A stretch of 64,000 nt of DNA from VRUE01 sp963718775 (lineage in GTDB: Bacteria > Actinomycetota > Thermoleophilia > Solirubrobacterales > 70-9): contig OY970377.1 of NCBI GenBank assembly GCA_963718775.1, positions 1,054,001 through 1,118,000 on the forward strand, given 5' to 3'. The notes under the pieces were generated by a model. The model ran no database searches, was not told the DNA's origin, and was given only the letters and a program-made list of their open reading frames with translations. The translations under genes were made by a program, and so were the position numbers. This document shows, in pieces, positions 23,629-34,107 of the stretch (position 1 is the stretch's first letter; each line of letters begins with the position of its first letter).

Positions 23629-25260
23629 ATGGCTGGCCGTTCTTCTTCTGGCACCGGGCGCCGTGCCGGGGCGCGTTCCTCGGCAGGGAACCCCTCGCTC
23701 TCCGATCTCGACCATCGCATCCTCAGCCTTCTCTCATCTCTCCGGGTTCTGACCCTTCCTCAGCTCGCCACTATCTCGCCCGAGATCCCCTCACGAACCT
23801 TGCGCTATCGAACCGCCCGCCTCGCCAAGCATGGCTTCGTCGGGCGTACTCGGCCATACCGCGAACGCGGCTCAGCGCCGCATCACCTCTGGCCAACCCG
23901 CAAGGGCGAGGCAATCGCCAACGGTGAACCGCCGCCGCGCGGCGGCGAGCGGCACGAGCCGAACCCGCTGTTCCTCGCTCACGCCGCTGGGCTGAGCGAG
24001 CTGTACGTGGTGCTGAAGACCGAGCTGCCCGAGGGCACCCGGCTGGCCGCCTTCGACCGCGAGGCCGACGCCCGCGAGGCGTTCACCACCTACGCTCGCG
24101 AGGAGCGGGCGATTGCCCCCGACGCCTGCATCGGGGTCGCCGAGACCGATGGCCGGAAGCTGTACGGCTTCGTCGAGCTGGACCTCGGCACGATGTCGCA
24201 CCGCCAGCTCAAAGCCAAGGCGGCGGGCTACGGCGAGTACGTCCAGCTCGAAGCCTGGCGCGAGCGCAACCCGTTCTGCCCGGCGCTGCTGTTCATCACC
24301 ACCAGCGAGAAGCGGGCGCGGTCCTTCCTCGCCGCCGCCGACAGGGAGATCGACAGCGCCCGGATGCTGGTCGCCTGCATCGGACTCGTCCGCGACCTTC
24401 GCCGCTGCATCGCCGCCCCCGAGTGGCTGGTCGGCGACGGCGAGCAGACCACCGATCTGCTGGGCGTCCTCCGCGCCGCGCGTCAGCCATATGACGAAGC
24501 CAAGGCGCGCGATGAAGCAGAGCGCCGCGAGGAAGAGGTCGAGCGCGAGCGGCTGCGCTCTGACCCCGAGGCCCTGGCCGAGCGGCTGCGTGGAGAGCTT
24601 CGCTATGGCTGGGGAGACGCTCAGCTCGGGCAACTGGCGACCGATGCCCTGCGACTCTCCCTCGAAGGCGAGGGCGGTGCCTTCAACGAGGTCGAGCGCC
24701 GCGCGCTGGAAGCGGTCGGCGCGATGCTGGCCGAACCGCTCGCGCTTCGCCTCGCCGACCGCGAGCCGACGCCTTCTGAGCGCCGGGAGTTGGCGGCGTT
24801 GGTCGCCCACCATCGCGCGAGCCAACTCAAGCGCTTGGATGAGGTGGCGGAACAGCTCGGCGAAGGGCCGAAGCTGCGCCAGCGTCGGCGCTGCCTTGAG
24901 GACGACCTTCTCGGCGCCGACTCGTTGGACCGGCTGGCGCTCGAGGCCGAGCAGGATCGCGAGAGCGCCGTCGAGCGGGAACGGCTGCGGGGGAACTACC
25001 TTCGCTGGCGCGAGGCCGAGGCCACGCGGCTCGGCAAGCTGCACGGCTTCATCGCCCGGCGCCGCATCGGCCACGATGCCTTCCTCGCCGAGGTCGACCG
25101 GGGCGCGCTGCGGCGCTGCTCGCGCTGTGAGGAGATGGCATACCCCGACCCCGCGCTCAAGCCCCGCCCTGGCGGTCGGCGTAACGTCGCCGGGCGCTGC
25201 CATTTCTGCGGTTCGGAAGCGCTGAGCGAGCTTCCGGCCGAGGAGGTCCGGCCGACTTGA
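23629..25260 (+). CDS. Replication-relaxation family protein
   Basis: About 543 aa. The N-terminal winged helix (LDHRILSLLSSLRVLTLPQLATISPEIPSRTLRYRTARLAKHGFVGR) and the following LFLAHAAGLSELYVVLK, YGFVELDLGTMSHRQLKAKAAGYGEYV and PALLFITTSEKRARSFLAAA are typical of the Replic_Relax family, found on actinobacterial plasmids and integrative elements and thought to act in replication or mobilisation. A long charged helical middle follows, then a zinc-ribbon end with CSRCEEM and CHFCGSE. The start may be the adjacent GTG at 23626. It ends just before the small ORF preceding the recombinase. Confidence 0.8.
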   Translation: MAGRSSSGTGRRAGARSSAGNPSLSDLDHRILSLLSSLRVLTLPQLATISPEIPSRTLRYRTARLAKHGFVGRTRPYRERGSAPHHLWPTRKGEAIANGEPPPRGGERHEPNPLFLAHAAGLSELYVVLKTELPEGTRLAAFDREADAREAFTTYAREERAIAPDACIGVAETDGRKLYGFVELDLGTMSHRQLKAKAAGYGEYVQLEAWRERNPFCPALLFITTSEKRARSFLAAADREIDSARMLVACIGLVRDLRRCIAAPEWLVGDGEQTTDLLGVLRAARQPYDEAKARDEAERREEEVERERLRSDPEALAERLRGELRYGWGDAQLGQLATDALRLSLEGEGGAFNEVERRALEAVGAMLAEPLALRLADREPTPSERRELAALVAHHRASQLKRLDEVAEQLGEGPKLRQRRRCLEDDLLGADSLDRLALEAEQDRESAVERERLRGNYLRWREAEATRLGKLHGFIARRRIGHDAFLAEVDRGALRRCSRCEEMAYPDPALKPRPGGRRNVAGRCHFCGSEALSELPAEEVRPT

Positions 25261-25364
25261 GATCCGGGCGCGACGGAGCTAAACCTAGTGGGCGGATCGC
25301 GGCCCGACGCCCCCCTCACGAAGGCAGGCGACACAAAACGGCGGCGGGCGAACTCAAGCCCACC

Positions 25365-25480
25365 ATGTCGATTGAACACACCAAGCCCGGATCAGCGCTG
25401 GACGATCAGCTTCGCCGCGAGCAGGCCAAGGCGATCTTCGACCTGCTCGCCGCCCACCGGGCAAAAGGAAGGGAGCACTG

Positions 25481-25481
<1 letters not shown>
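25365..25481 (+). CDS. 38-aa protein preceding the serine recombinase
   Basis: Read from the ATG at 25365 the peptide starts MSIEHTKPGSALDDQLRREQ and is mostly one amphipathic helix. Its TGA overlaps the recombinase ATG (TGATG at 25479-25483), so it is translated and coupled to the recombinase. It could be a directionality factor or a translational leader; there is no sequence evidence for either. A TTG start at 25257 would give 74 aa with an arginine-rich extension. Confidence 0.5.
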
Positions 25482-27208
<1,727 letters not shown>

Positions 27209-27306
27209 GCGTAGGGCCATGCTAGCAACGTGGAGCGGGCTGGGCGAAGGGGTTGGCGGCGCTGTGCAAGTGCTCTTGCCGGGGCTCTCTCTAGAGTGGC
27301 GCCGGC

Positions 27307-28251
27307 ATGGCTAGTGATTCTCAACGGGTCGCGGTGGTCGACATCGGCTCCAACTCGACGCGGCTGCTGGTCGCCGAGGTCGATGGCGGGCGCGTCGCGG
27401 AGGTCGAGCGGCAGAGCCGGGTGACTCGGCTGGGGCGCGGAGTCGACCTCTCCGGACAGCTCTCCGCCGAGGCGATCGAGGCGGCCTGCGAGGTGATCGC
27501 CGACTACATGGAGCTCTGCCGGGAGTTAGGCGTCGAGCAAATCGAGGCGATCGCGACCAGCGCGGTTCGCGACGCCTCCAACGGCCAGCGCCTTCGTCGC
27601 CGAGCTGCGCGAGCGCTTTGCCCTCTCGGCCCGCGTCCTCGACGGCGAGGAAGAGGCCCGCCTCACCTATATGGGCGCGACCAGCGAGCACCCGCCCAGC
27701 GAGCCGACCGTGATCATCGACATCGGCGGCGGCTCGACCGAGCTGATCGTCGGCGTCGGCCGCGAGATCTCCTTCCACACCTCGCTGCAGGCGGGCGTCG
27801 TCCGCCATACCGAGCGCCACGTCGCCAGCGACCCGCCCAAAGCGATCGAGCTCGAGGCGCTCGCCTCCGACGTGCGCGGCCTGATCGAGAGGGCGATCGA
27901 CGGAGATGGCGGCGCCAAGGCCAGCGCCGGGATCGCCGTCGCCGGCACGCCGACCTCGCTGGCCTCGATCGAGATCGGCCTGCGAGCCCTATGACCCCAA
28001 GCAAGTACACGGGCATACGCTCACCCTCACCTCGATACAGCGGCTGCTCTCGCAACTGGCCTCCTGCCCCACTGTCCAATCGGGTGAAAACCCCGGGTTT
28101 GCACCCGGACCGCGCGCCTACGATCGTCGCCGGAGCCGTGATCCTGGTCGAGACGATGCGCGCCTTCGGCTTGGAGAGCATCTCGGTATCCGAGCACGAC
28201 ATCCTCTACGGAGTCGCGCTCGGGTCGGTATCGGCTTTGGAATGCGGATAA
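27307..28251 (+). pseudogene. ppx: Exopolyphosphatase/guanosine pentaphosphatase, frameshifted by three inserted bases
   Basis: MASDSQRVAVVDIGSNSTRLLVAEVDGG and later VIIDIGGGSTELIVGVGR are the two phosphate-binding motifs of the Ppx/GppA ASKHA fold. The frame changes after RDASNG (about 27592, an extra C), at GLRAYDPKQVHGH (about 27990, an extra C in a C run) and before TPGLHPDRAPTIVAG (about 28092, an extra A in an A run). Removing these three bases restores one frame of 313 aa ending at 28251. The full domain set is otherwise present, so either a recent pseudogene or sequence error. Confidence 0.75.
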
Positions 28252-28645
28252 CCCCGTATTCTCAATCAGGGGTAATCACCTGTACCCAGTTGGACAGTTA
28301 GCGTTCATCAGGCGCTACAGATGGGCGAAGCTGGGGCTCTAACCCATAAAACTTAGTAGCACCCCCCTACCTGATTACCAGTAGCCACGTAAGTGGCAAC
28401 TGGACGAATCGGATAGCCAGCCACATAATCGATCCATCGGGAAAGAGGTGGGGCACAACCACCGCCAGACCCGGTACAGGGCTCGGACGATTGCCGCATC
28501 ATGGCGCCTCCCGCCGTCTGAGTCCACCAAATAAGAACTGGTCCCTGAAGACGTACCCCTGCCCGTCCTGAGGGACCAACCTTGAATCGGCCGCCAGCGA
28601 TGGCGGCCGATTCTTTTCTGGTGCCAGACCCGCTAGACCCTCTTT
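28252..28645. other. Noncoding region with several stem-loops between convergent genes
   Basis: No gene is seen in these 394 bases. Predicted pairings include GCCAC-GTAA-GTGGC near 28388, GGTCCCT with AGGGACC (about 28542-28577) and the strong terminator at 28584-28619. A structured RNA on the plus strand is possible; I cannot match it to a known class (tmRNA, RNase P RNA and SRP RNA hallmarks are absent). Confidence 0.35.
28584..28619 (+). terminator. Strong intrinsic terminator
   Basis: Perfect 13-bp arms GAATCGGCCGCCA and TGGCGGCCGATTC enclose the GNRA-type loop GCGA and are followed by TTTTCT. The U run is only on the plus strand, so it stops rightward transcription from the ppx side before the convergent TPP gene. 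Confidence 0.75.
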
Positions 28646-30263
28646 TAAGCCAAGTTCGACTTGCGCGGGTAGACGACCTCGGGATCGGTGAGGACGTTGA
28701 CCAGGGTCGGCCGGCCGGACTCGAAGGCCCGCTCCAGCGCCGGCCGCAGCTCGCCCGGCTCGCGCACGAGCACCCCGTCGCAGCCGAGCGCTTCGACCAT
28801 CTGCGTCGTAGCGCGTCTCCGGCCGCAGCTCGGCCGCCACCGAGTAGCCGTAGAGGAACTTCATCGGGTGGTGCTCGAGCGCCCAGATGCCGTTGTTGCC
28901 CATCACGCCCACCACCGGCAGGCCGTGGCGAGCCATGGTGTCGAACTCCATTCCGGCGAAGCCGAAGGCTCCGTCCCCGAGCAGCAGGCAGACCTGGCGC
29001 TCGGGATGGGCCAGCTTGGCGCCGATCGCCTGGCCCGGCCCGGCGCCAAGGCAGCCGAACGGCCCCGGATCCATCCAGCAGCCGGGCTGGTAGGTCTCGA
29101 CGAAGCGCCCCGCGTAGGAGACGAAGTCGCCACCGTCGCCGATCGACGATCGCGTCGCGCTCCAGCACTTCGCCCAGCTCTTTGTAGATGCGAACCGGAT
29201 GCAGCGGCGAGCGTGAGTCGTTCAGCTCCTCCTGCTCGGCGGCGCGCTTCTCCTCCTCGACCCCGCGCAGCTGCTGCCAGCCAGGCCGCGGTGTGACCGC
29301 CACCCTCGCCCACCGACTCGCGGATCGCGGCAAGGCTGGCGGCGACGTCGCCGACCAGGTCGACCTGCGGAGTCCGGTTGGCGCTGAGCTCGTTCGGCGC
29401 CGCGTCGAGGCGGATCAGCTTCGCGTCCTCGGCGACGCTGGCGCCAAAGCCGAGGCGGAAGTCGAGCGGCACGCCTATCACCAGGGCGACGTCGGCGCCT
29501 CCCAGGCCGGCGCCGCGAGCGCGGCTGAAGGCCAAGCTCGTGGTCGGCAGGCAGGCAGCCGCGGCCGAGGCCGTTGAGGAAGACAGGGATCCCAAGCGCC
29601 TCCGCCAGCGCCCGCAACTCGTCCTCGCCGCGGCCCCAGTAGAGCCCGCTGCCGGCCATGATCGCCGGGCGCTCGGCCGCGGCGAGCAGCGCCGCGGCCT
29701 CCTCGACTCCCTCAGCGGGTCGCACCTCGCGGCCGGCCGGGGATCGGGACCTCGAGCTCGGCCTCGGTGAAAACGACGTCGAGTGGGTAGTCGATGAAGG
29801 TCGGCCCGTAGGGCGGGGCGAGCGCATTGTCGAGCGCCGCCGCCGTGCGGGCCGCAATCTCTCCCGGCTCCTTCACCGTCTCCGCCGACTTGACCAGCGG
29901 CGAGACGAAGGGCAGGTGATCGATCTCCTGCAGCGATCCCGAGCCCCAGCGCAGCTCCGGCGCCCTGCCGCCCAGCACGCAAACCGGCGAGCCGTTCGCC
30001 TGCGCTCCGGCGATCGCGCTCAGCCCGTTGGTAACGCCCGGCCCCGCCGTCAGCGCCGCGACGCCGATTTCCCGCGTCGCCTTCGCGAAGCCCTCAGCCG
30101 CGAAAGCCGCCGTCTGCTCGTGGCGGACGTCGACGATCTCGATCCCCTCGGCCAGACAGCCGTCATATATGGAGAACAGGTGTCCCCCAGACAGCGTGAA
30201 GAGATGGCTGACCCCTCGTGACTTCAGCGCTCTTGCGACAATCCGCCCCCCATGAGCCTCCAT
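28645..30263 (-). pseudogene. Thiamine-diphosphate enzyme (acetolactate synthase-like), frameshifted by five inserted bases
   Basis: The start MEAHGGRIVARALKSRGVSHLFTLSGGHL and GVAALTAGPGVTNGLSAI are the N-terminal domain of the ThDP family, and LLLGDGAFGFAGMEFDTMARHGLPVVGVMGNNGIW is the C-terminal ThDP/Mg site (GDG...NN). Sense moves between frames near 29727, 29545, 29295, 29150 and 28827. Removing one base at each place gives a single frame of 537 aa ending VVYPRKSNLA. Acetolactate synthase large subunit-like or oxalyl-CoA decarboxylase-like are both possible. Neighbouring tRNA and sigma genes are intact. Confidence 0.75.
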
Positions 30264-30302
30264 AATCCGAGCCTATAACGAGTTCACGGCTACCATCGCC
30301 CT

Positions 30303-30389
30303 GCCCGGGTGGCGAAATTGGCAAAAGCGGCGCCCTTAAAAGGCGTTGCCCCACTGGGGGGCTTGCGGGTTCGAGTCCCGCCCCGGGCA
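30303..30389 (+). tRNA. tRNA-Leu (TAA)
   Basis: GCCCGGG at the 5' end pairs with CCCGGGC before the discriminator A. The D-arm contains GGCGAAATTGGC, the anticodon loop is CTTAAAA, a long variable arm (TTGCCCCACTGGGGGGCTT) marks a class II tRNA, and the T-arm reads GCGGGTTCGAGTCCCGC. No CCA is encoded. Confidence 0.95.
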
Positions 30390-30515
30390 CTCATCCCCGG
30401 ATTTGGTTTTCTAAAGCCGCACTAAAAACTGCGGTGGTACCGCAACTTAGCCGCTGCTACGGTGTCTGTGAGCGTAGAAAGACACGCCTTCCCTGGCTCT
30501 CTATGGAGGATTCGC

Positions 30516-32048
30516 TTGGAGGCTTCAGCTCTTACATACGCCAGTCGCCGCGGACTACTCGCCCGGCGTTCCCCGCTACTCAAGCTGCAGGGCGACGGTC
30601 ATCTGATCGCGATGGCCCGTGCCGGCAACCCCGGCGCCTTCGAGACGATCGTCGACCGCTACCAGGGGCGCCTGCTCGGCTTCTGCCGCCAGATGCTCGG
30701 CTCCACCGAGGACGCCGAGGACGTGCTGCAGGAGGTCTTCGTCAACGCCTACCGGGCGATGCTCGCCGACGAGCGCGAGATCAACCTGCGCCCGTGGCTC
30801 TACCGGATCGCCCGCAATCGTTGCCTCAACCATCTGCGCAAGCCGACTGCCGACTCCCAGGAATCGATGGACCTGGTGCCGGCCGTCGAGGCTTCCTCGA
30901 CCGCAGAGAAGGTCCACAACCGCGAGGAGTTCCGCCAGCTGCTCACCGACGTCGGCAAGCTGCCCGAGACGCAGCGCTCGGCCCTGCTGTTGCGCGAGAT
31001 GGACGCGATGTCCTACGAGGAGATCGCCCAGGCGATGGAGACCAGCGTGCCTTCGGTCAAGTCGCTGCTGGTGCGGGCGCGGATCTCGCTCGCCGAGGCG
31101 AGCCAGGCCCGCCAACTGACCTGCGGCGAGGTGCGGATCGACCTCGCCGAGGCGGCCGAGGGGCTGCGCAAGCTCTCCGGCCCGGTTCGCCGTCACGTCC
31201 GCGACTGCGAGGAGTGCAGTGACTTCCGCTCTCAGCTTCGTTCGAACGACAAGGTGCTGGCCGCGCTGGTCCCAGTGGGACCGCTGCTGGCCCTGAAGGG
31301 CTTCATCCTTTCCAAGCTTGGCCTGGGAGGTGCAGGAACCGGTGGCGCCGCGACCGCGACGGCAACAGGCGCCGGCGCCACCGGCGCCGGCGCTGTCGGC
31401 AGCGTCGGCGCCGCGCTCAGCTCCAGTGGCGCAGCCGGCGGCATCGGCGCCGTCGGCGGAGCGATCGGCAGCAAGGCCGTCGCCGGAGTCGTCACCGCCG
31501 CGGTGCTCACCGCCGGCGCGGTCGAGGTCAAGCAGCAGGTCGAACCGACGCCGGTGAACAGCGGCCCTCCACCCATCACCCGCTCCCATGAGCCGATGAC
31601 AGCGGTAGCGCCGGCGCATCACGCCGTCGTCGCGCCCGCCCCACCCGCGGAGGCGACCCAGCCGATCGAAGCCCAAGCCCCGGCAACCGAGCCAGCCCCG
31701 GTCGAGGCCGAGCAGACGCCGCCGATCACCGTGACCGGCGGCAGCGAAGCGGCGGATCAGTCGAGCACCGGCGGCGAAGGCGCCGAAACGACCATCCACA
31801 CTTCGACCGGCATCGACGGCGCGGCTTCGACCGGCAGCGGCGCTGGCGCCCCGGCAGCCGGCGGCACCGTGGTCGTCACGGTCGGCGGATCGAGCCCCGA
31901 GCCCGCCCCGGCCCCACCCGCGGAAAACACGCCTCCGCCGCCCGCGGAAAGCAGCCCGCCGCCAGCCGAAACGCCTCCGCCCACCTCTTCCTCGGGTAGC
32001 GGCGAAGAAGCGGCTGCCGGCACCGAGGGCTCGGCGCCCACTCCCTAG
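30516..32048 (+). CDS. ECF sigma factor fused to zinc-finger, membrane helix and Pro/Thr-rich external tail
   Basis: The TTG at 30516, eight bases after GGAGG, gives 510 aa; a GTG at 30462 is possible. Residues up to about 190 are a sigma factor (FETIVDRYQGRLLGFCRQMLGSTEDAEDVLQEVFVNAYRAM; LPETQRSALLLREMDAMSYEEIAQAM). TCGEVRIDLAEAAEGLRKLSGPVRRHVRDCEECSDF is a zf-HC2-like zinc finger, normally part of an anti-sigma factor. A Gly/Ala-rich segment with a membrane helix (VAGVVTAAVLTAGAVEV) and about 170 residues of Pro, Ala, Thr and Glu follow. Sigma and anti-sigma parts thus appear fused in one chain. Confidence 0.8.
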   Translation: MEASALTYASRRGLLARRSPLLKLQGDGHLIAMARAGNPGAFETIVDRYQGRLLGFCRQMLGSTEDAEDVLQEVFVNAYRAMLADEREINLRPWLYRIARNRCLNHLRKPTADSQESMDLVPAVEASSTAEKVHNREEFRQLLTDVGKLPETQRSALLLREMDAMSYEEIAQAMETSVPSVKSLLVRARISLAEASQARQLTCGEVRIDLAEAAEGLRKLSGPVRRHVRDCEECSDFRSQLRSNDKVLAALVPVGPLLALKGFILSKLGLGGAGTGGAATATATGAGATGAGAVGSVGAALSSSGAAGGIGAVGGAIGSKAVAGVVTAAVLTAGAVEVKQQVEPTPVNSGPPPITRSHEPMTAVAPAHHAVVAPAPPAEATQPIEAQAPATEPAPVEAEQTPPITVTGGSEAADQSSTGGEGAETTIHTSTGIDGAASTGSGAGAPAAGGTVVVTVGGSSPEPAPAPPAENTPPPPAESSPPPAETPPPTSSSGSGEEAAAGTEGSAPTP

Positions 32049-32055
32049 CGACGTC

Positions 32056-32082
32056 TGATCGGCCTCTACTGGAGGCCGATCA
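32056..32082. terminator. Stem-loop between convergent genes
   Basis: TGATCGGCCTC and GAGGCCGATCA (11-bp perfect arms) enclose TACTG, 8 bp after the sigma-fusion stop and across the stop of the R2-like gene. It could end both transcripts. There is no U run, so the efficiency is uncertain. Confidence 0.5.
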
Positions 32083-32992
32083 CCTTGAGGCGACGCATCA
32101 GGCAGGTGGCGGCGAATTTGCGCGTGTCCGCCAGCGAGTAGCCGAACAGCTCCTCGTCGTCGTCCCCGGATGCCCAGGGCGGCGACAGGACGCCATCGGC
32201 GACCGGCAGCGCCTCCTCGAGGGTGCGCTGGATCGCCTGCTTGTAACGGTCGTCCTCGCGCGCCTTCTCACGCAGGAAAACCGAGCCGAAGGCAACGTGT
32301 CGGTGCTCGTCGCGAGCGACGTTCTGGAAGCCCTCGACGAAGGCCGGCAAAGTGCCCTCCTGTTCGTTGTAATTCATGATGAAGTGCTGGCCGGTGAGGG
32401 CCAGCATTCCCTCGATCACCATGTGGTAGAGCGTCACCGCCTCGACCAGGGCCTCGGTGTCCTCGGGTTCGGCCGAGAGGCGATCGGTGCGCCGCTTGAG
32501 CATGTCGTCGAAGAGGCGACTGAAGTTCTCGTTGAGATGCTCGGAAGTCTGGACCAGCATCTGCGAAAGGTCGTCAGAGTCCAGGACGCCGACCTCGCGG
32601 TAGAAGCGCTCGAAGAAGCGCACGTGGCGCGCCTCGTCGGCAATCTGGGTGCAGAGGAAGATCCGCTGATCCTCGGTCGGAGCCGCGCGCATGATCGGCC
32701 CCAGCTCCTCGGCTACCTTCTGCTCGCCGATGAAGAACGAGGAGAGCCCGTACATCCGCTGGAAGCGCTCTTGCTCGTCGAAGCGCTCGTTCCAGTCTTC
32801 GCGGTCGCGGCTGAAGTCGAGCTCCTGGGTCTGCCACTGCTGGCGCTCCCAGAGCAGGTAGAGCTCCTCGTAGGTGAGCAGCTTGACCTCGGCGGTGCGA
32901 TCGGCAGCCTCCATCAGCGCCGGATCGGCGGTCGCCTGATAGTCCGCCCGTTCCGTCCGCGACTCGGTCCCGGACGCCTCTCTGGTTCCCAT
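32066..32992 (-). CDS. R2-like ligand-binding oxidase / ribonucleotide reductase R2-fold protein
   Basis: A 308-aa ferritin-like helical protein. Two ExxH metal motifs are seen, in QIADEARHVRFFERFYREVG and in NVARDEHRHVAFGSVFLREK, with additional Glu residues in YGLSSFFIGEQKVAEELGP and VIEGMLALTGQHF. This pattern fits the R2lox group (Mn/Fe cofactor), described in mycobacteria and thought to oxidise a bound lipid-like ligand, more than a class I ribonucleotide reductase: no R1 gene lies nearby. GAGGAG precedes the start. The gene is followed on the same strand at its 5' side by UPF0173. Confidence 0.8.
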   Translation of the reverse strand: MGTREASGTESRTERADYQATADPALMEAADRTAEVKLLTYEELYLLWERQQWQTQELDFSRDREDWNERFDEQERFQRMYGLSSFFIGEQKVAEELGPIMRAAPTEDQRIFLCTQIADEARHVRFFERFYREVGVLDSDDLSQMLVQTSEHLNENFSRLFDDMLKRRTDRLSAEPEDTEALVEAVTLYHMVIEGMLALTGQHFIMNYNEQEGTLPAFVEGFQNVARDEHRHVAFGSVFLREKAREDDRYKQAIQRTLEEALPVADGVLSPPWASGDDDEELFGYSLADTRKFAATCLMRRLKVIGLQ

Positions 32993-33052
32993 ATCGCTGC
33001 TCTCCTCGGCTCGGCTGCGCGGTTGCGGCGAGCCTAGCAGCGAACTGGCTGG

Positions 33053-33769
33053 TCAGCCAGTCAGGTGAGTCTCTCCGGCGGAGAGCACGACTACCGACGA
33101 GGAAGTCTTCGCCTCGACGTCGGCCTTGAAGGCCGCGGCGTCGGTCTCGATCGGCGGGAAGGTGTCGAAGTGCATCGGGATCACCGTGCCGGCGCCGACG
33201 AACTCGGCCGCGACGGCCGCGTCGTGGCGATCCATCGTGTAATGGCCGCCGATCGGCAGCATCGCGACATCGACCGGGTTGCGTTCGGCGATCAGCTTCA
33301 TGTCGCCGAAGAGACAGGTGTCGCCGGCGTGGTAGACGGTCAGCCCGCCGAGGTTGATCAGCAGCCCGGCAGGCGTGCCGGTGACGGTCCCCGGCGTTGG
33401 GCTGAAGGGAGCCTCGCTGGACCCGGCGATCGTGCTGGTGTGCCAGGCCGGCACCAGCTTCACCCAGCCCCAGTCGAAGCTCACGGTGCCGCCGAGGTTG
33501 GGGTCGTGGACCTTCTCGACGCCCTGCTCTTCGAGCCAGTTGGCGATCTCGACGATCGCCACGCACTCGGCGCCGGTGCGAGTCGCGACGCCGACCGCGT
33601 CGGCCATGTGATCGACGTGACCGTGGCTGATCGCGATATGGGTCGGCTCGACCTCCTCGGCGCTCGCTACCGCCGCCGGGTTGTTGGGCCTGAGGAAGGG
33701 GTCGACCAGGACCGTGGTCCCGCCCTCGCTCAGCTCGAAGCACGAGTGGCCGTGAAATCGGATCTCCAT
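33053..33769 (-). CDS. UPF0173 metal-dependent hydrolase (metallo-beta-lactamase fold)
   Basis: A 238-aa protein opening MEIRFHGHSCFELSEGGTTVLVDPFL, the hallmark of the UPF0173 group. The HxHxDH-type motif appears as ISHGHVDHMADAVG, with further ligands in PAWHTSTIAG and YHAGDTCLFGDM. It should bind two metals and hydrolyse an unknown substrate. The gene is 3 nt from the next upstream small gene on the same strand, so the two are likely one transcript. Confidence 0.92.
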   Translation of the reverse strand: MEIRFHGHSCFELSEGGTTVLVDPFLRPNNPAAVASAEEVEPTHIAISHGHVDHMADAVGVATRTGAECVAIVEIANWLEEQGVEKVHDPNLGGTVSFDWGWVKLVPAWHTSTIAGSSEAPFSPTPGTVTGTPAGLLINLGGLTVYHAGDTCLFGDMKLIAERNPVDVAMLPIGGHYTMDRHDAAVAAEFVGAGTVIPMHFDTFPPIETDAAAFKADVEAKTSSSVVVLSAGETHLTG

Positions 33770-33772
33770 CGC

Positions 33773-34096
33773 TCAGCGCTCTCCTTCGTCGTTGCTTTCG
33801 GTCATCTCCTCGTGGAGTGCCCAGCCGACGGCGACTCCAACCATCATTCCCATCCTCGCCTCCTCGGCGAGCAACGAGCGCACGGCGGCAACCCGCTCGT
33901 CGGGATCCGGCGCGGTCGCCGCCTTCAGCGTCTCGGCATCGTGGGACTCGCCGAACCAGCCGCCCTCGGCCAGGGCTGCGGCAAGCACCTTCTGCAGCTG
34001 CGGGGCAGCACGGGCGACGATGCGCTCCGCCTCGGCGAAGCGCTCGGCGTCGATCAACCGCTCGATCGCCGCGTCCAGTTGCTCGTCTGAGGGCAC
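33773..34096 (-). CDS. Small alpha-helical protein of unknown function
   Basis: A 107-aa mostly helical, acidic protein (MPSDEQLDAAIERLIDAERFAEAERIVARAAPQL ... EARMGMMVGVAVGWALHEEM). I do not recognise it. It is encoded between the rhomboid-like gene and UPF0173 with gaps of 11 and 3 nt, so co-transcription of the three is likely. No membrane segment or metal motif is seen. Confidence 0.65.
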   Translation of the reverse strand: MPSDEQLDAAIERLIDAERFAEAERIVARAAPQLQKVLAAALAEGGWFGESHDAETLKAATAPDPDERVAAVRSLLAEEARMGMMVGVAVGWALHEEMTESNDEGER

Positions 34097-34107
34097 GAAG
34101 GAGGAGC

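Noticed and set aside
28252..28645. tmRNA, RNase P RNA or SRP RNA
   Set aside because: The conserved core sequences of each were looked for and not found.
27307..30263. Programmed frameshifting in ppx and the TPP gene
   Set aside because: Eight shifts at unrelated sites without slippery heptamers or stimulatory structures are not compatible with programmed events.
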